Shown here: positions 43,201-51,924 of the stretch, in pieces
Position numbering within the stretch: position 1 is the stretch's first letter
How the letters are laid out: every line of letters starts with the position of its first letter
NCBI GenBank assembly: GCA_937868095.1
Contig: CALMLO010000065.1
Coordinates: 1-64,000, forward strand
Direction: 5' to 3'
Length of the DNA: 64,000 nt
From: an uncultured Phycisphaerales bacterium
GTDB taxonomy: Bacteria; Planctomycetota; Phycisphaerae; Sedimentisphaerales; Anaerohalosphaeraceae
Notes under the pieces: model-generated
Seen by the model: the letters and a program-made list of their open reading frames with translations, nothing else
Told to the model about the DNA's origin: nothing
The model's database searches: none
Translations under genes and position numbers: made by a program

Positions 43201-43710
43201 CTGGTCATAGACGGCCTGTGCCTGCTTGCGTTCCTCGTTCAGATTGGCCTCTACATTGTGGATAAGGTTTTGAATCGTGTTTCGGTCGTTTTCAGTTAGG
43301 TAGGGACTGGCCTGCAGATTGGTCAGGATGGACAGTGCCTGCTGGTACTGTTTGGCGGCAGACAATTCCTCGGCCTGTTTGATGATGTCTGGTGTTTTTC
43401 GACGTACTTCGAGGGCTTCTTCTGCTTGTTTAGAGAGAGTATCCACCGCAGCCCTCTGTGACTCGGTTAGAATCGAAGCATAATTCTCGCGGATTTGCTT
43501 GATGAGGGCTTGGGCGGACTCATACAACCCGCGTTTGATTTGCTCCTGGGCAACCCGGATATATTCTTCTGCTTTTTTCTGTTTGGATTGGGTTTCGGTG
43601 AGTGTTTCGGCAAAGACAGATTGCAAGGCAAATCCGACCACAATCGCTGCCAATGCAAGCAGACAGAACCAAGGCAGGTACCCCTTTTTGAAGTTGTCAG
43701 TTGTTGACAC
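40294..43710 (-). CDS. Very large secretin-family protein with TPR-like and low-complexity regions
   Basis: The 1138-residue protein starts at GTG (43710), five bases after GGAGG, and has a signal peptide (about residues 14-34). TPR-like helical repeats follow (about 35-205). Next are a Pro/Ala/Glu/Gln-rich region with EQPAL repeats (215-340), a coiled coil and further TPR-like helices (345-560), and an STN-type domain (about 580-670). A Gly/Met-rich stretch (700-760, GGMMGGMM) precedes a secretin N1/N3 and C-terminal pore domain (780-1138, ending LSKLPILGRLFSNRSKVKDKSVLLVLVKPTI). Secretins form outer-membrane rings for type II secretion or type IV pili. An upstream TTG at 43731 is rejected. 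No other secretion gene is adjacent; the pseudopilin operon starts at 61872. Confidence 0.9.
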   Translation of the reverse strand: MSTTDNFKKGYLPWFCLLALAAIVVGFALQSVFAETLTETQSKQKKAEEYIRVAQEQIKRGLYESAQALIKQIRENYASILTESQRAAVDTLSKQAEEALEVRRKTPDIIKQAEELSAAKQYQQALSILTNLQASPYLTENDRNTIQNLIHNVEANLNEERKQAQAVYDQAVQDYLQKNYEKAKAGFMQAAQSGIEVSGSISPMDYLKMIDQIQQTPPPPQPAAAAEPAIKPQEQAAAAEPTVKPQDQIEIEIMQMIPEQPAETEQPALPAAAEQPAVAEEQPALAAEEQPALAAEEPSAPAQTEEQPSSASQASVTEQPAPPSLTTAGAAEAAPAAPSAQKDSYLTEVQRRQAVQIGYITAIVQDALAKADQYLSQKDFTQARQSLRKAFAAIETNKLLLGDELYKGFQLQLAQKEEEVNRTQDAFTTAQQQQQEEQARQLAEQNREEMEQRRTKAIADFMHRAYAFLDEQRYEEALGQLEQLLAVDPLNQNALILKKTLEDTVRWREQRAVQEESQKEEMRLLLETDRRTIPYFNEITFPKNWKEIAARREAAEKEDRDPQSTAVKKQLETLVDLSTAISEETTFEEAIEILRTAVDPPLRITPIWPNLINVAFVQRETTLNISGLSMQNISLKMALELVINAVNATAITEVGYIIREGVIIIATLDYLDANVANRYYTKTYDISELVAPPATFDEENSGGWGEAGDEGGGGGGGEGGNRGGQGGQGGNRGGGGGMGSMMGGMMGGMMGGMTMGGGEDAEETGNWRAQYRAFELISLLLQTVRPLSWYIAGGEGRVWQYDSSKLIVYQTDEVHKEVEEFLKALKEGLGDQVAIEARFLLVDENFLEEIGFDIDITKWRIGGDFGGGTGVIQNINQDSINLARPKATWVPSSLGDITSTTTGGYAFNTGTISWGSPMDDLQVEFLIRATQMHRNTKSLSAPKVTVMNRESANIEVRTENRVKTDASFTTETITTLAGTDRTIGYFDHTIEDIDTGIRLNIMPTITEDKKYVLLRIITYMDMIAGEQTDVAYGLMPNPAGGAIEVSEEYSLPAVQTSSVETRVSVPDRGTVLLGGLTMTGEYEIEAGVPGLSKLPILGRLFSNRSKVKDKSVLLVLVKPTIVLRDEAEEDAIASLKPF

Positions 43711-43931
43711 CGTTACCTCCAGCGTTTTCAATCAATTATGACGTTTTTAAACCAACCCGAAACCATACAATACCACTCCCCTCGGATTGAGAAGCAAGTG
43801 TAAAGACAAGAAATCGTTCTTGCAAGTGAAAAAATGGAAACTTTCAGATTGGTTCTTGTTTTTAAGTGGGGGGCTCGCTATATTCCGGCCATTTGCGGGA
43901 TAACCACGGGGAAAAGGGGCAGAGGTTCACA

Positions 43932-44654
43932 TTGAAAAACGAGATGCCTTATTTGCTGGCAATCGATTGTTCTGGGCGAATTGGGTCAGCGGCAGCGGCA
44001 CGGGGCCCCCATTTGCTTGCGGAAAAAGTCTTTTCGGGCCGGATGCGACACAGCAGCGAATTGTTTCCGGCTATGGAAACCCTGCTGGAGGAGACCGGCG
44101 GCAATTTAGAAAATGTTTCCGCCTTTTGCTTTACCAGGGGGCCGGGAAGTTTTACAGGGCTCCGCATCGCAGTCTCCACAGCCAAAATGTTGGGTTTTGC
44201 GCGGAAAATACCCGTTATTTCAGCAAATACGCTCGATACAATCGCCATAAATACGGCAGAATATATCGAAAAATATTCCGAAGATATTGAACATTTGGCA
44301 GTCATTCTTGATGCCAAGCAGAACCATTTTTTTTCAGCGGTCTATAAATGCCAGGCCGGCAACTGGACAAAACACATCGGTGATGCTCTGATTTCATCTG
44401 AGGGTCTTCTTGAGAAGTTGAGAGAACTTGAGCGGCCGGCGGTTGTCGGTGAAGGCCTCCTTTATCATGCTGATTTATTTCGTTCTGCAGGGATTCGGAT
44501 TCTTCCCGAATCTTATTGGCCTGCCAGAGCACGGGGTGTGCTGAAAATTGCTTATCAAAAATATTTATCAAGCGACTTTGAGGATATTTTTTCATTGGTT
44601 CCTTATTATATAAGAGAGCCGGAGATTACCGAAAAGTCCGGAAGGCAGAGGTAA
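43932..44654 (+). CDS. tsaB: tRNA t6A biosynthesis protein TsaB
   Basis: This protein of about 240 residues is the TsaB (YeaZ) partner of TsaD in making N6-threonylcarbamoyladenosine-37 of tRNA. It has LLAIDCSGRIGSAAAA, RHSSELFPAMETLLEE, FCFTRGPGSFTGLRIAVSTAKML and AVILDAKQNHFFSAVY. The start is either TTG at 43932, with AGAGG six bases upstream, or ATG at 43944, which lacks a good site. The gene stands alone on the plus strand between the secretin and the chaperone block. Confidence 0.92.
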   Translation: MKNEMPYLLAIDCSGRIGSAAAARGPHLLAEKVFSGRMRHSSELFPAMETLLEETGGNLENVSAFCFTRGPGSFTGLRIAVSTAKMLGFARKIPVISANTLDTIAINTAEYIEKYSEDIEHLAVILDAKQNHFFSAVYKCQAGNWTKHIGDALISSEGLLEKLRELERPAVVGEGLLYHADLFRSAGIRILPESYWPARARGVLKIAYQKYLSSDFEDIFSLVPYYIREPEITEKSGRQR

Positions 44655-44854
44655 AATATCCACAATGGCTTTTTATCCTGTCAAGATGGCCGGTTTCGCA
44701 AATTTCTTTTTGGTTTAAATTGGCAGATTAGGGTTCGTTTGTAATTTTGTGAAAGCTCTTTTATTAAAACATCAACAAACTATAACTATAATTTTTGCAA
44801 GGTCTTAAGGAAAAATAAACCTTTTGGTTGTTTATTAAAAGGTTGTTTTGGTAT

Positions 44855-44883
44855 TTGGTTTGCATAAAAGGTTTTGCCATAAT
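44855..44883 (+). promoter_or_regulatory. Candidate promoter of the groEL-groES-groEL block
   Basis: TTGGTT (44855-44860), a 17-base spacer and CATAAT (44878-44883) lie 53 bases before groEL. I looked for the CIRCE inverted repeat (TTAGCACTC-N9-GAGTGCTAA) in 44655-44935 and found none, so HrcA control is not supported. The 281-base gap is otherwise AT-rich without a gene. Confidence 0.45.
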
Positions 44884-44935
44884 GGGTACGGAGACAGTTT
44901 AGATATAAAAAAGAATATCAGGAGAGAGAAGTGCT

Positions 44936-46591
44936 ATGGCAGCAAAACAATTAGCGTTTGAGACGGATGCACGCAGTGCATTGCTGGCCGGTGTGGAAAA
45001 GCTTGCCGCTGCGGTCAAGTCCACCCTCGGGCCCCGCGGCCGGAATGCCATTATCGACAAGGGATGGGGCAGTCCGACGGTGACCAAAGACGGTGTTACG
45101 GTGGCCGAAGAGGTGGATTTGCTGGATAAGACAGAAAATATGGGGGCCAAACTGGTACGGGAGGCGGCCAGCAAAACTTCCAAGGTAGCCGGCGACGGCA
45201 CTACTACGGCTACAGTCCTGGCGGAGGCGATTTTTAAGGAGGCCTGTAAAAATCTGGCGGCCGGTGCAGACGCGATGAGCTTAAATCGCGGTATCCAGAA
45301 GGCCGTAGCTGCTGCTGTTGAAAAGCTCAAATCGATAGCCAAGCCCGTTAACATTTCCCAGAAAGATGACATCATCAATGTAGCTGCAATCAGCGCCAAC
45401 AATGATTTTGAAATCGGCAAAAAAATGGCCGAAGCTTTTATGCGCGTCGGCAAAGACGGCGTGATTACAGTCGAAGAAGGACGCGGTTTGGAGACCACTG
45501 TCGAATATGTGGAGGGGATGCAGTTCGATCGGGGCTATCTTTCTCCCTATTTTGTAACCGATCCGGACCATATGGTCTGCGAACTCGAAAAACCCTACAT
45601 TCTTGTTTATGAAGACAAAATCACCAATGTGACCAAGCTGGTTCCGCTGCTGGAGGAAATTGCCCGTGTCAAGCGGCCACTTCTGCTTATTGCTGAAGAT
45701 GTGGAAGGAGAAGCGCTGGCAACCCTGGTTGTCAACAAACTGAGAGGGATTCTGCAGGTGGCGGCGGTCAAGGCGCCCGGCTACGGTGACCGGCGAAAGG
45801 CCATGCTCGAAGATATTGCCATTCTGACCGGTGCGGAACCCATCTTTAAAGATTTGGGCATCGAACTGGATCGAGTTCGTCTTTCCCAGCTGGGTCAGGC
45901 CCGCAAGGTGACCATTGACAGCGAAACCACTACGATTATTGAAGGGGCCGGTTCAGCGAAGGATATCCAGGGCCGGATTGCACAAATCAAAAGCGAGATT
46001 GAGACGACGACCAGTGATTATGACCGGGAAAAGCTGCAGGAACGGCTGGCCAAATTGACCGGCGGTGTAGCTCAAATTAACGTGGGAGCTGCCAGTGAAG
46101 CGGAACTGAAGGAAAAGAAAGCCCGCATTGAAGATGCCCTTCATGCAACCCGTGCTGCTATCGAAGAAGGGATTGTACCTGGCGGCGGCGTGGCTCTGGT
46201 GCGGTGTATTGAGGAAGTTGCAAAACTCCAGCTGGAAGGTGATGAAAAAACCGGTGCTGAGATTGTTATGCAGGCCCTGAAATCTCCGTGCTTCTATATT
46301 GCTGAAAATGCCGGGGCGGTTGGGGCTTTGGTCGTCAATCGGGTGGCCAAGGGGAAGGGCGGCTTCGGCTACAATGCTGATAAAGATACCTTTGAAGACC
46401 TTCTCGAGACAGGGGTAATTGATCCGGTGAAGGTTGTTCGTACTGCTCTTCAGAATGCCGCATCGGTGGCCGGTCTGCTGCTGACTACGGAATGTGTGGT
46501 GACTGAAAAACCCAAGGAGAAAAAAGCGGCAGGAAAAGGGTATGGCGGCGGCCCGGATATGGATGAAATGAGTGATATGGATATGATGTGA
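44936..46591 (+). CDS. groEL: GroEL chaperonin, first copy (Gly/Met/Asp tail)
   Basis: The 551-residue 60-kDa chaperonin forms double-ring cages that fold proteins with GroES and ATP. It shows [30 protein letters not shown], the ATP-site [34 protein letters not shown] and [14 protein letters not shown]. The C-terminus [19 protein letters not shown] is a Gly/Met tail like that of E. coli GroEL, though Asp-rich. AGGAGAG precedes the ATG. It starts the unit groEL-groES-groEL. In the equatorial domain it differs clearly from the second copy. Confidence 0.96.
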   Translation: MAAKQLAFETDARSALLAGVEKLAAAVKSTLGPRGRNAIIDKGWGSPTVTKDGVTVAEEVDLLDKTENMGAKLVREAASKTSKVAGDGTTTATVLAEAIFKEACKNLAAGADAMSLNRGIQKAVAAAVEKLKSIAKPVNISQKDDIINVAAISANNDFEIGKKMAEAFMRVGKDGVITVEEGRGLETTVEYVEGMQFDRGYLSPYFVTDPDHMVCELEKPYILVYEDKITNVTKLVPLLEEIARVKRPLLLIAEDVEGEALATLVVNKLRGILQVAAVKAPGYGDRRKAMLEDIAILTGAEPIFKDLGIELDRVRLSQLGQARKVTIDSETTTIIEGAGSAKDIQGRIAQIKSEIETTTSDYDREKLQERLAKLTGGVAQINVGAASEAELKEKKARIEDALHATRAAIEEGIVPGGGVALVRCIEEVAKLQLEGDEKTGAEIVMQALKSPCFYIAENAGAVGALVVNRVAKGKGGFGYNADKDTFEDLLETGVIDPVKVVRTALQNAASVAGLLLTTECVVTEKPKEKKAAGKGYGGGPDMDEMSDMDMM

Positions 46592-46643
46592 GTCAATCCG
46601 CTCAACCCAAGAAACCTTTGAACAATAGCAGGAGAGGAACCCT

Positions 46644-46934
46644 ATGAAACTGAAACCGTTGGATGATCGAGTTGTTATCAAGCCGCAGGAAGCTGAAGAA
46701 AAAACGCCGGGCGGCATTGTGCTGCCGGATACGGCCAAGGAGAAACCGCTGATGGGCAAAGTGATTGCCGTCGGAGAAGGCAGGCGGCTGGCAAACGGCA
46801 CACGGGCCAAGATGTCCGTCAGCAAAAATGATATTGTACTGTTCGGCAAGTACAGCGGCAGCGACGTGGAAATTGACGGTGTGGAATACAAGATCCTTCG
46901 TGAAAGTGAAATTCTCGGTATTGTCGAACAGTAA
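46644..46934 (+). CDS. groES: GroES co-chaperonin
   Basis: The 96-residue protein matches Gro[36 protein letters not shown], then [11 protein letters not shown] and the C-terminal [31 protein letters not shown]. It caps the GroEL cavity. AGGAGAGG precedes the ATG. It lies 52 bases after the first groEL and 54 bases before the second, so one co-chaperonin is placed between two chaperonins, which is not the usual groES-groEL order. Confidence 0.97.
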   Translation: MKLKPLDDRVVIKPQEAEEKTPGGIVLPDTAKEKPLMGKVIAVGEGRRLANGTRAKMSVSKNDIVLFGKYSGSDVEIDGVEYKILRESEILGIVEQ

Positions 46935-46988
46935 GAGAAACCTAAGAGAGTCTAACAAACGCCTGCAACGGCGGGAGGTTTGAAGAAT

Positions 46989-48605
46989 ATGGCAAAACAG
47001 ATGATGTTTCAGGAAAACGCCCGAACCCAGCTGAAGGAAGGGATTCGACGTCTGGCGGCTGCGGTGAAAATTACCATGGGGCCGACGGGAAGAAATGTGC
47101 TTTTGCACAAAAGTTATGGTTCGCCCAAAATTACCAAAGACGGCGTTTCTGTCAGTAAGGAAATCGAGCTGCCTGAACCGTTCCAGAATGTGGGAGCCAA
47201 GCTGGTCAGACAGGTAGCCAGCAAGACCAGTGATACGGTTGGGGATGGAACCACCACCGCTACCGTGCTGGCCGAGGCGATTTATACGGAAGGCCTTAAG
47301 TATGTAATCGCCGGTGTGAATCCGGTGGCGGTTCAGCGAGGCATCAGCAAAGCTGCCGAAGTTGCCGCGGAATACATTAAATCGGCCAGCAAGCCGGTTA
47401 AAGGCCATGATGATTATGCCCGTGTCGCCGCCATCAGTGCCAACAATACGCCGGAAATCGGCGAAATCCTTGCCCAGGCCATGGATAAGGTCGGCAAGGA
47501 AGGGGTGATCGAGGTTGAAGAAGGCAAAGGGATGGAAACCGAGCTGACGGTTGTGGAAGGGATGCAGTTCGACAAGGGGTATATTTCACCGTACTTTATG
47601 ACTAACCCTGATACACTCGAATGTGTATTGGAGGATGCTTATATTCTTCTTCACGAGAAGAAAATCAGCAATTTGCGGGAACTGATTCCGCTGCTGGAAA
47701 AGATTGCTCAGGTGTCGGCTTCGCTGCTGATTATAGCAGAAGATGTGGAAGGAGATGCCCTGGCGGCATTGGTGATTAACCGGCTGCAGGGTGTGCTGAA
47801 GGTTTGTGCCGTGAAGGCGCCGGGCTTTGGAGATCGCCGCAAGGCGATGCTTCAGGACATTGGCGTTCTAACCGGCGGTCTGGTTGTTACGGAAGACCTT
47901 GGTGTTAAGCTGGAAAAGATTGAATTATCCCAGCTGGGGCGTGCGAAACGGGTTGTGGTCAGCAAGGATACGACAACCATTATCGAAGGGGCAGGTAAAA
48001 AGAAAGAGATTGAAGCCCGCTGTGAGCAGATTCGCCACCAGATGGAGAAGACAACCAGCGATTATGATCGGGAGAAACTCCAGGAGCGACTGGCCAAATT
48101 GACCGGTGGAGTAGCGGTTATCAAAGCCGGTGCTCCGACGGAGGCCGAGATGAAAGAGCGCAAGGATTTGCTGGACGATGCCTTGCATGCTGTCAAGGCG
48201 GCTGCGGAAGAAGGCATTGTGCCGGGCGGCGGAGTGGTCTTCCTTCGGGCAATTCCCGATGTGGAAAAGGCCAGAGCCAAGGCGAGGGGCGATGAAAAAA
48301 TCGGGTTTGATATTGTCATTGAAGCCCTGAAAGCCCCCACCCGCCGGATTGTAGATAATGGCGGTGAAGACGGCGAAGTTGTCGTGGCCGAACTGCTCGA
48401 AAAAGGCGAAACCATCGGCTACGACGCCATCACAGGCCAGTATGTAGATATGTTTAAGGCCGGAATTGTTGACCCGGCGAAGGTGGCCAGAATTGCCCTG
48501 CAGAATGCCGCTTCGGTAACAGGGCTGATGCTGACCACAAATGTGGTGATTACAGAGTTGAAAGAGGATAAGAAAGAGAACGCCGTGCCAGGTGCGGTGT
48601 TCTAA
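46989..48605 (+). CDS. groEL2: GroEL chaperonin, second copy (no GGM tail)
   Basis: The 538-residue chaperonin keeps all core motifs ([94 protein letters not shown]). It ends in [16 protein letters not shown] without the Gly/Met repeats that line the cavity floor. This sequence type (LPEPFQNVG...) looks like the GroEL form that usually pairs with GroES. A TTG at 46980 is too close to GGGAGG, so the ATG at 46989 (spacing ten) is used. Division of labour between the copies is inferred, not shown. Confidence 0.95.
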   Translation: MAKQMMFQENARTQLKEGIRRLAAAVKITMGPTGRNVLLHKSYGSPKITKDGVSVSKEIELPEPFQNVGAKLVRQVASKTSDTVGDGTTTATVLAEAIYTEGLKYVIAGVNPVAVQRGISKAAEVAAEYIKSASKPVKGHDDYARVAAISANNTPEIGEILAQAMDKVGKEGVIEVEEGKGMETELTVVEGMQFDKGYISPYFMTNPDTLECVLEDAYILLHEKKISNLRELIPLLEKIAQVSASLLIIAEDVEGDALAALVINRLQGVLKVCAVKAPGFGDRRKAMLQDIGVLTGGLVVTEDLGVKLEKIELSQLGRAKRVVVSKDTTTIIEGAGKKKEIEARCEQIRHQMEKTTSDYDREKLQERLAKLTGGVAVIKAGAPTEAEMKERKDLLDDALHAVKAAAEEGIVPGGGVVFLRAIPDVEKARAKARGDEKIGFDIVIEALKAPTRRIVDNGGEDGEVVVAELLEKGETIGYDAITGQYVDMFKAGIVDPAKVARIALQNAASVTGLMLTTNVVITELKEDKKENAVPGAVF

Positions 48606-48620
48606 TTGAACGAGCAACCC

Positions 48621-48677
48621 CAGTGCCGCGTCTGGCAGGCCGAAGAAGAACTCGTCGGCTTTGCAGGCGCGGCACTG
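48621..48677 (+). terminator. Large hairpin between groEL2 and dnaJ, probable leaky terminator
   Basis: CAGTGCCGCG (48621-48630) pairs perfectly with CGCGGCACTG (48668-48677), with an inner GCCGA/TCGGC stem (48639-48659), followed by TTTTCTT. It lies 16 bases after the groEL2 stop and ends 19 bases before dnaJ. It may end most groE transcripts and let some read through into dnaJ-grpE. Confidence 0.6.
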
Positions 48678-48696
48678 TTTTCTTGTCGAGGCAGCA

Positions 48697-49833
48697 ATGG
48701 CCAAACGGGACTATTACGAGGTACTGGGTGTAGAAAAAACGGCAACGCCGGAGGAAATCAAGCGTGCCTATCGGAAGAAGGCCATTCAGTACCATCCGGA
48801 TAAAAATCCCGGCGACAAAGAGGCAGAGGCCAAATTCAAAGAGTGCGCCGAGGCCTACGAGGTTCTCAGCGATCCGGAGAAACGGAAACGTTATGACCAG
48901 TTTGGTCATGACGGGCTGCAGGGCGTAGGGGTTCATGATTACAGTCGAATGAATGTCGAAGATATCAGCGATATGTTCGGCGATATCTTCGGGGACTTGT
49001 TCGGCGACTTTTGGGGACGGCGAAGCCGCGGCACACAGTCCCGTGAGCCGGTTCGCGGCTATGACCTGGAGACGACCGTAGAGCTGACCCTCGAAGAGGT
49101 GGCCCAGGGGACGGAAAAGACGATAGAGTTCACCCGTCAGGACCTCTGCAGTGATTGCGGGGGCAGCGGTGCCGCCAAGGGCAAAGCTCCGACGCGATGT
49201 TCCAACTGCGGCGGCAGCGGACAGGTTCAGCGGGCCGGGTTAGGCGGATTTTTCCAAATGGTTTCCACTTGCCCCAAGTGCAAGGGAAGCGGACAAATCA
49301 TTACGGATCCGTGCCGAACCTGTCGGGGAACCGGCTTGATACCCTGTAAACGAACGCTGACTGTGAAGATTCCGCCGGGGGTTCATGAGGGCCAGGCAAT
49401 TCGGATTAACGGCGAAGGCGAACCCGGTCGCTTCGGCGGGCCGCGCGGTGATTTGTACTGCTATGTTCGGATTAAAGCCCATCCGTTTCTGATGCGGAAG
49501 GACTCTGATTTGATGGTAACCGTGCCGCTGAGTTTTACACAGCTGGCACTGGGAACCACCATTGATGTGCCGACGCTGAACGGCACGCGGAAACTGAAAA
49601 TCCCTGCCGGCACACAGCACGGCAGTATTTTCCGAATCCGTGGGCAGGGACTGCCTGATATGCGGACGGGAGGGCGAGGGGATTTGCTGGTTCAGGCGGC
49701 GGTTGAAATTCCGCGTCGTTTGACGCCGGAGCAGGAAAGACTCCTGCGCCAGTATGCGGAACTGGAGGCAAGGCAAACTGGTTCCGAAAGCAGCAGTTTT
49801 TTTGAACGCATACGAAAGCATTTTGGCGGATAA
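48697..49833 (+). CDS. dnaJ: Chaperone DnaJ
   Basis: The 378-residue type I J-protein stimulates DnaK ATPase and delivers unfolded substrates. The J domain ([38 protein letters not shown], with HPD) is followed by a Gly/Phe/Asp-rich linker ([17 protein letters not shown]). Four zinc-finger repeats follow ([32 protein letters not shown]), then C-terminal substrate-binding domains with [23 protein letters not shown]. The ATG at 48697 is preferred over 48661, which lies inside the hairpin. dnaK is not in the window, and grpE follows after 14 bases. Confidence 0.96.
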   Translation: MAKRDYYEVLGVEKTATPEEIKRAYRKKAIQYHPDKNPGDKEAEAKFKECAEAYEVLSDPEKRKRYDQFGHDGLQGVGVHDYSRMNVEDISDMFGDIFGDLFGDFWGRRSRGTQSREPVRGYDLETTVELTLEEVAQGTEKTIEFTRQDLCSDCGGSGAAKGKAPTRCSNCGGSGQVQRAGLGGFFQMVSTCPKCKGSGQIITDPCRTCRGTGLIPCKRTLTVKIPPGVHEGQAIRINGEGEPGRFGGPRGDLYCYVRIKAHPFLMRKDSDLMVTVPLSFTQLALGTTIDVPTLNGTRKLKIPAGTQHGSIFRIRGQGLPDMRTGGRGDLLVQAAVEIPRRLTPEQERLLRQYAELEARQTGSESSSFFERIRKHFGG

Positions 49834-49847
49834 GGGAGAACGGCTCT

Positions 49848-50492
49848 ATGACGCAGAAAAAAAAAGAAGAAAAGGATGAACTCGAAAAGAAAATAGAAGA
49901 AATGGCCAAAGAACTGGAGCAGCTTCAGGAGAAGTGCAAGGCCCTCGAGGAAGAAAAGCAGAAACTGTTTGAGCAGTTTCAGCGGCTTGGTGCCGATTAT
50001 GCCAACTATCAGAAACGGACGGCACGACAAATTTCCGATGCGGTGGCCCAGGAAAAACGAAAGGTTCTGCGGGCCTGGCTGTCTTCGCTGGATAACCTCG
50101 AGCATGCACTGGCTTCCGTCACGTCAGAAACAGGGCCTGGCGCATTGCCGAAAGTGCTCGAAGGGATGCAATTGGTTTATGACCATATGCTGGCAACCCT
50201 GAAAGGTCAGGGAGTTCAGAAGATGGAACCGCTTGGCAAGCCCTTCGAGCCGGAGATGCACGAGGCCCTGATGAAGCGGACCCAGGAGGGTCAGAAGGAT
50301 AATGTCGTGCTGGAAGTTCATCAGTCGGGCTATATGCTTGGCGATGATGTTCTTCGGCCGGCCAAAGTGGTTGTCAATAAATTACCTGCGGAAGGTGAGA
50401 TTTCTGAGGGGTCAGAAGATTCAGTGCAAACGGAAAACCGGCCGATGGGCAGTTCAGAATCGGATGAAGACCAAGGCCGGGAGGAGTTGTAA
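49848..50492 (+). CDS. grpE: Nucleotide exchange factor GrpE
   Basis: The 214-residue protein has a long N-terminal coiled coil (about residues 2-55, Lys/Glu-rich), then RLGADYANYQKRTARQISDAVAQEKRKVLRAWLSSLDNLEHAL and the beta-domain FEPEMHEALMKRTQEGQKDNVVLEVHQSGYMLGDDVLRPAKVVVNK. It releases ADP from DnaK. The acidic tail after residue 180 is longer than usual. It sits between dnaJ and an FmdB-type gene that begins two bases after its stop. Confidence 0.95.
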   Translation: MTQKKKEEKDELEKKIEEMAKELEQLQEKCKALEEEKQKLFEQFQRLGADYANYQKRTARQISDAVAQEKRKVLRAWLSSLDNLEHALASVTSETGPGALPKVLEGMQLVYDHMLATLKGQGVQKMEPLGKPFEPEMHEALMKRTQEGQKDNVVLEVHQSGYMLGDDVLRPAKVVVNKLPAEGEISEGSEDSVQTENRPMGSSESDEDQGREEL

Positions 50493-50494
50493 CG

Positions 50495-50824
50495 ATGCCA
50501 ACCTATGAGTATCAATGCAGCCATTGTGGGCAGATAACAGAGATTTTTCAGTCGATTACCGAGCCCCCGCGGAGAAAATGCCCCCATTGCGGCAAAATGA
50601 AACTGAAACGGCTGTTGGGGACAGGGGCAGGGGTTATTTTCAAAGGCAGCGGTTTTTATCAGACGGATTACCGTTCAGACAGCTATAAAAAGGACTCTGC
50701 CAAAGAATCGGGACAGCTCAAAAAAGAAAAAACATCGGGCGGAGCTGCGGCTTCAGCAGCGCCCTCCTCTTCAGCGGGCTCATCGTCGTCAGGCAAAACC
50801 AAAACAGATGCTGCATCTGCTTGA
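50495..50824 (+). CDS. FmdB-family zinc-ribbon protein
   Basis: The 109-residue protein begins with the FmdB/CxxC zinc ribbon MPTYEYQCSHCG (C8, C11) paired with RKCPHCG (C29, C32), then KLKRLLGTGAGVIFKGSGFYQTDYRSDSYK, a common family ending. A low-complexity Ser/Ala/Lys tail of about 40 residues follows. The function of the family is poorly defined, with regulatory or rRNA-related roles proposed. GGAGG precedes the ATG and it starts two bases after grpE, so it belongs to the chaperone operon. Confidence 0.9.
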   Translation: MPTYEYQCSHCGQITEIFQSITEPPRRKCPHCGKMKLKRLLGTGAGVIFKGSGFYQTDYRSDSYKKDSAKESGQLKKEKTSGGAAASAAPSSSAGSSSSGKTKTDAASA

Positions 50825-50871
50825 AAGAAAAGCTCGTGGGCAAATAAGGGGAAGGGGGTTCCGTAAGGGTT

Positions 50872-51777
50872 TTACCACAGTTTGACCACGGCGGATACAG
50901 GATAGTGATCGGAAGGGTATTGCCCATGAAATTCTCGTCGGTTGATGGCGGCAGCAATTATCTGGGCTTGAGAATTAACGAGAATATGGTCGATTTTAGA
51001 GCCGAGAATCAACCCGTGGAATTTGTGATAGGTTCCTTCATCCAAACGGTAAGGGTATAGTGCTGCCCATGTATCCAGCATTGGGGGTCTTCCGCCGGCT
51101 TTGTGCTCTTGAAGAATCTGCATAGCCGGGTCGTCGATCTTCATATTGAAGTCCCCCATCACTAAATAGGGGTCGTTGTGTTTGCGCAGGGCGATTGCAT
51201 CCCTCAGGATTTCCATACTTCGGGTTCTTGCCCGCTGCGATAAGTTATCCAGGTGAACATTATAGACATAAAAACATTGAGTGGTTTCCATATCTGCCAG
51301 CCGGACCCAGCTGCAGATGCGAGGCAATAAAGTGCCGGCAAACTTGGAGCCGGGCTCCCACGGTGAGTTGGAAAACCAGAAAGTACCCGAATCAATCCTG
51401 TAAAAACGATTTTTTTTGTAGAGAATAGCGCAGGTTTCTCCCTTATCCGGTTCATCATTGCGTCCGATAGCATAGGCATCATATTGAGGAAGCTCGTTAA
51501 GGATTTCATTCAGCTGAAAGAAGAGGGCTTCCTGAAGGCCGACGACATCATATTGCTCAGCGGCCAAAAGGGAAATGACCATCGCCTGGCGGTTGTCCCA
51601 TCGCCGACCGCCGGAAGCATATCGTCCAACACGGATATTAAATGTGGCCGCATGAATCTGATCTGCGCTCGCGTAAGAATGGGACATTCGCGGCGAGGGA
51701 TAAGAAATGGCATTAGTAGTTGGCTGGCTGAATAGGAGTACTGAAAGAGATAATAAAAAAACATTTTTAAGCCGCAT
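50872..51777 (-). CDS. Secreted endonuclease/exonuclease/phosphatase-family hydrolase
   Basis: The 301-residue protein has a signal peptide (about residues 1-23, VFLLSLSVLLFSQPTTNA) and an EEP fold: ATFNIRVG, VVGLQEALFFQLNEIL, YNVHLDNLSQRARTRSMEIL, VMGDFNMKIDDPA, KIDHILV and SDHYPVSAVV. Metal-binding and catalytic Glu, Asp, Asn and His are all present. Family members cleave phosphodiesters in nucleic acids, sphingomyelin or phosphoinositides. The exported location suggests extracellular DNA/RNA or a lipid head group. AGGAAA precedes the ATG. It converges on the fmdB gene. Confidence 0.88.
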   Translation of the reverse strand: MRLKNVFLLSLSVLLFSQPTTNAISYPSPRMSHSYASADQIHAATFNIRVGRYASGGRRWDNRQAMVISLLAAEQYDVVGLQEALFFQLNEILNELPQYDAYAIGRNDEPDKGETCAILYKKNRFYRIDSGTFWFSNSPWEPGSKFAGTLLPRICSWVRLADMETTQCFYVYNVHLDNLSQRARTRSMEILRDAIALRKHNDPYLVMGDFNMKIDDPAMQILQEHKAGGRPPMLDTWAALYPYRLDEGTYHKFHGLILGSKIDHILVNSQAQIIAAAINRREFHGQYPSDHYPVSAVVKLW

Positions 51778-51924
51778 TTTCCTGTTTCCTAAGATTCAGA
51801 ATAAATCTTGTCTCCCCAGGAAAATGCTTCGCCCAATTTCCTCTGAAATCTTGAAAGATTTTAAGGTTTTTTGCGAAGAAAATGTGTTCGAACCTTCAGA
51901 TAGTAAATCATATTTGTCGGGATT

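Noticed and set aside
44655-44935. CIRCE/HrcA element upstream of groEL
   Set aside because: No TTAGCACTC inverted repeat was found in the intergenic region.
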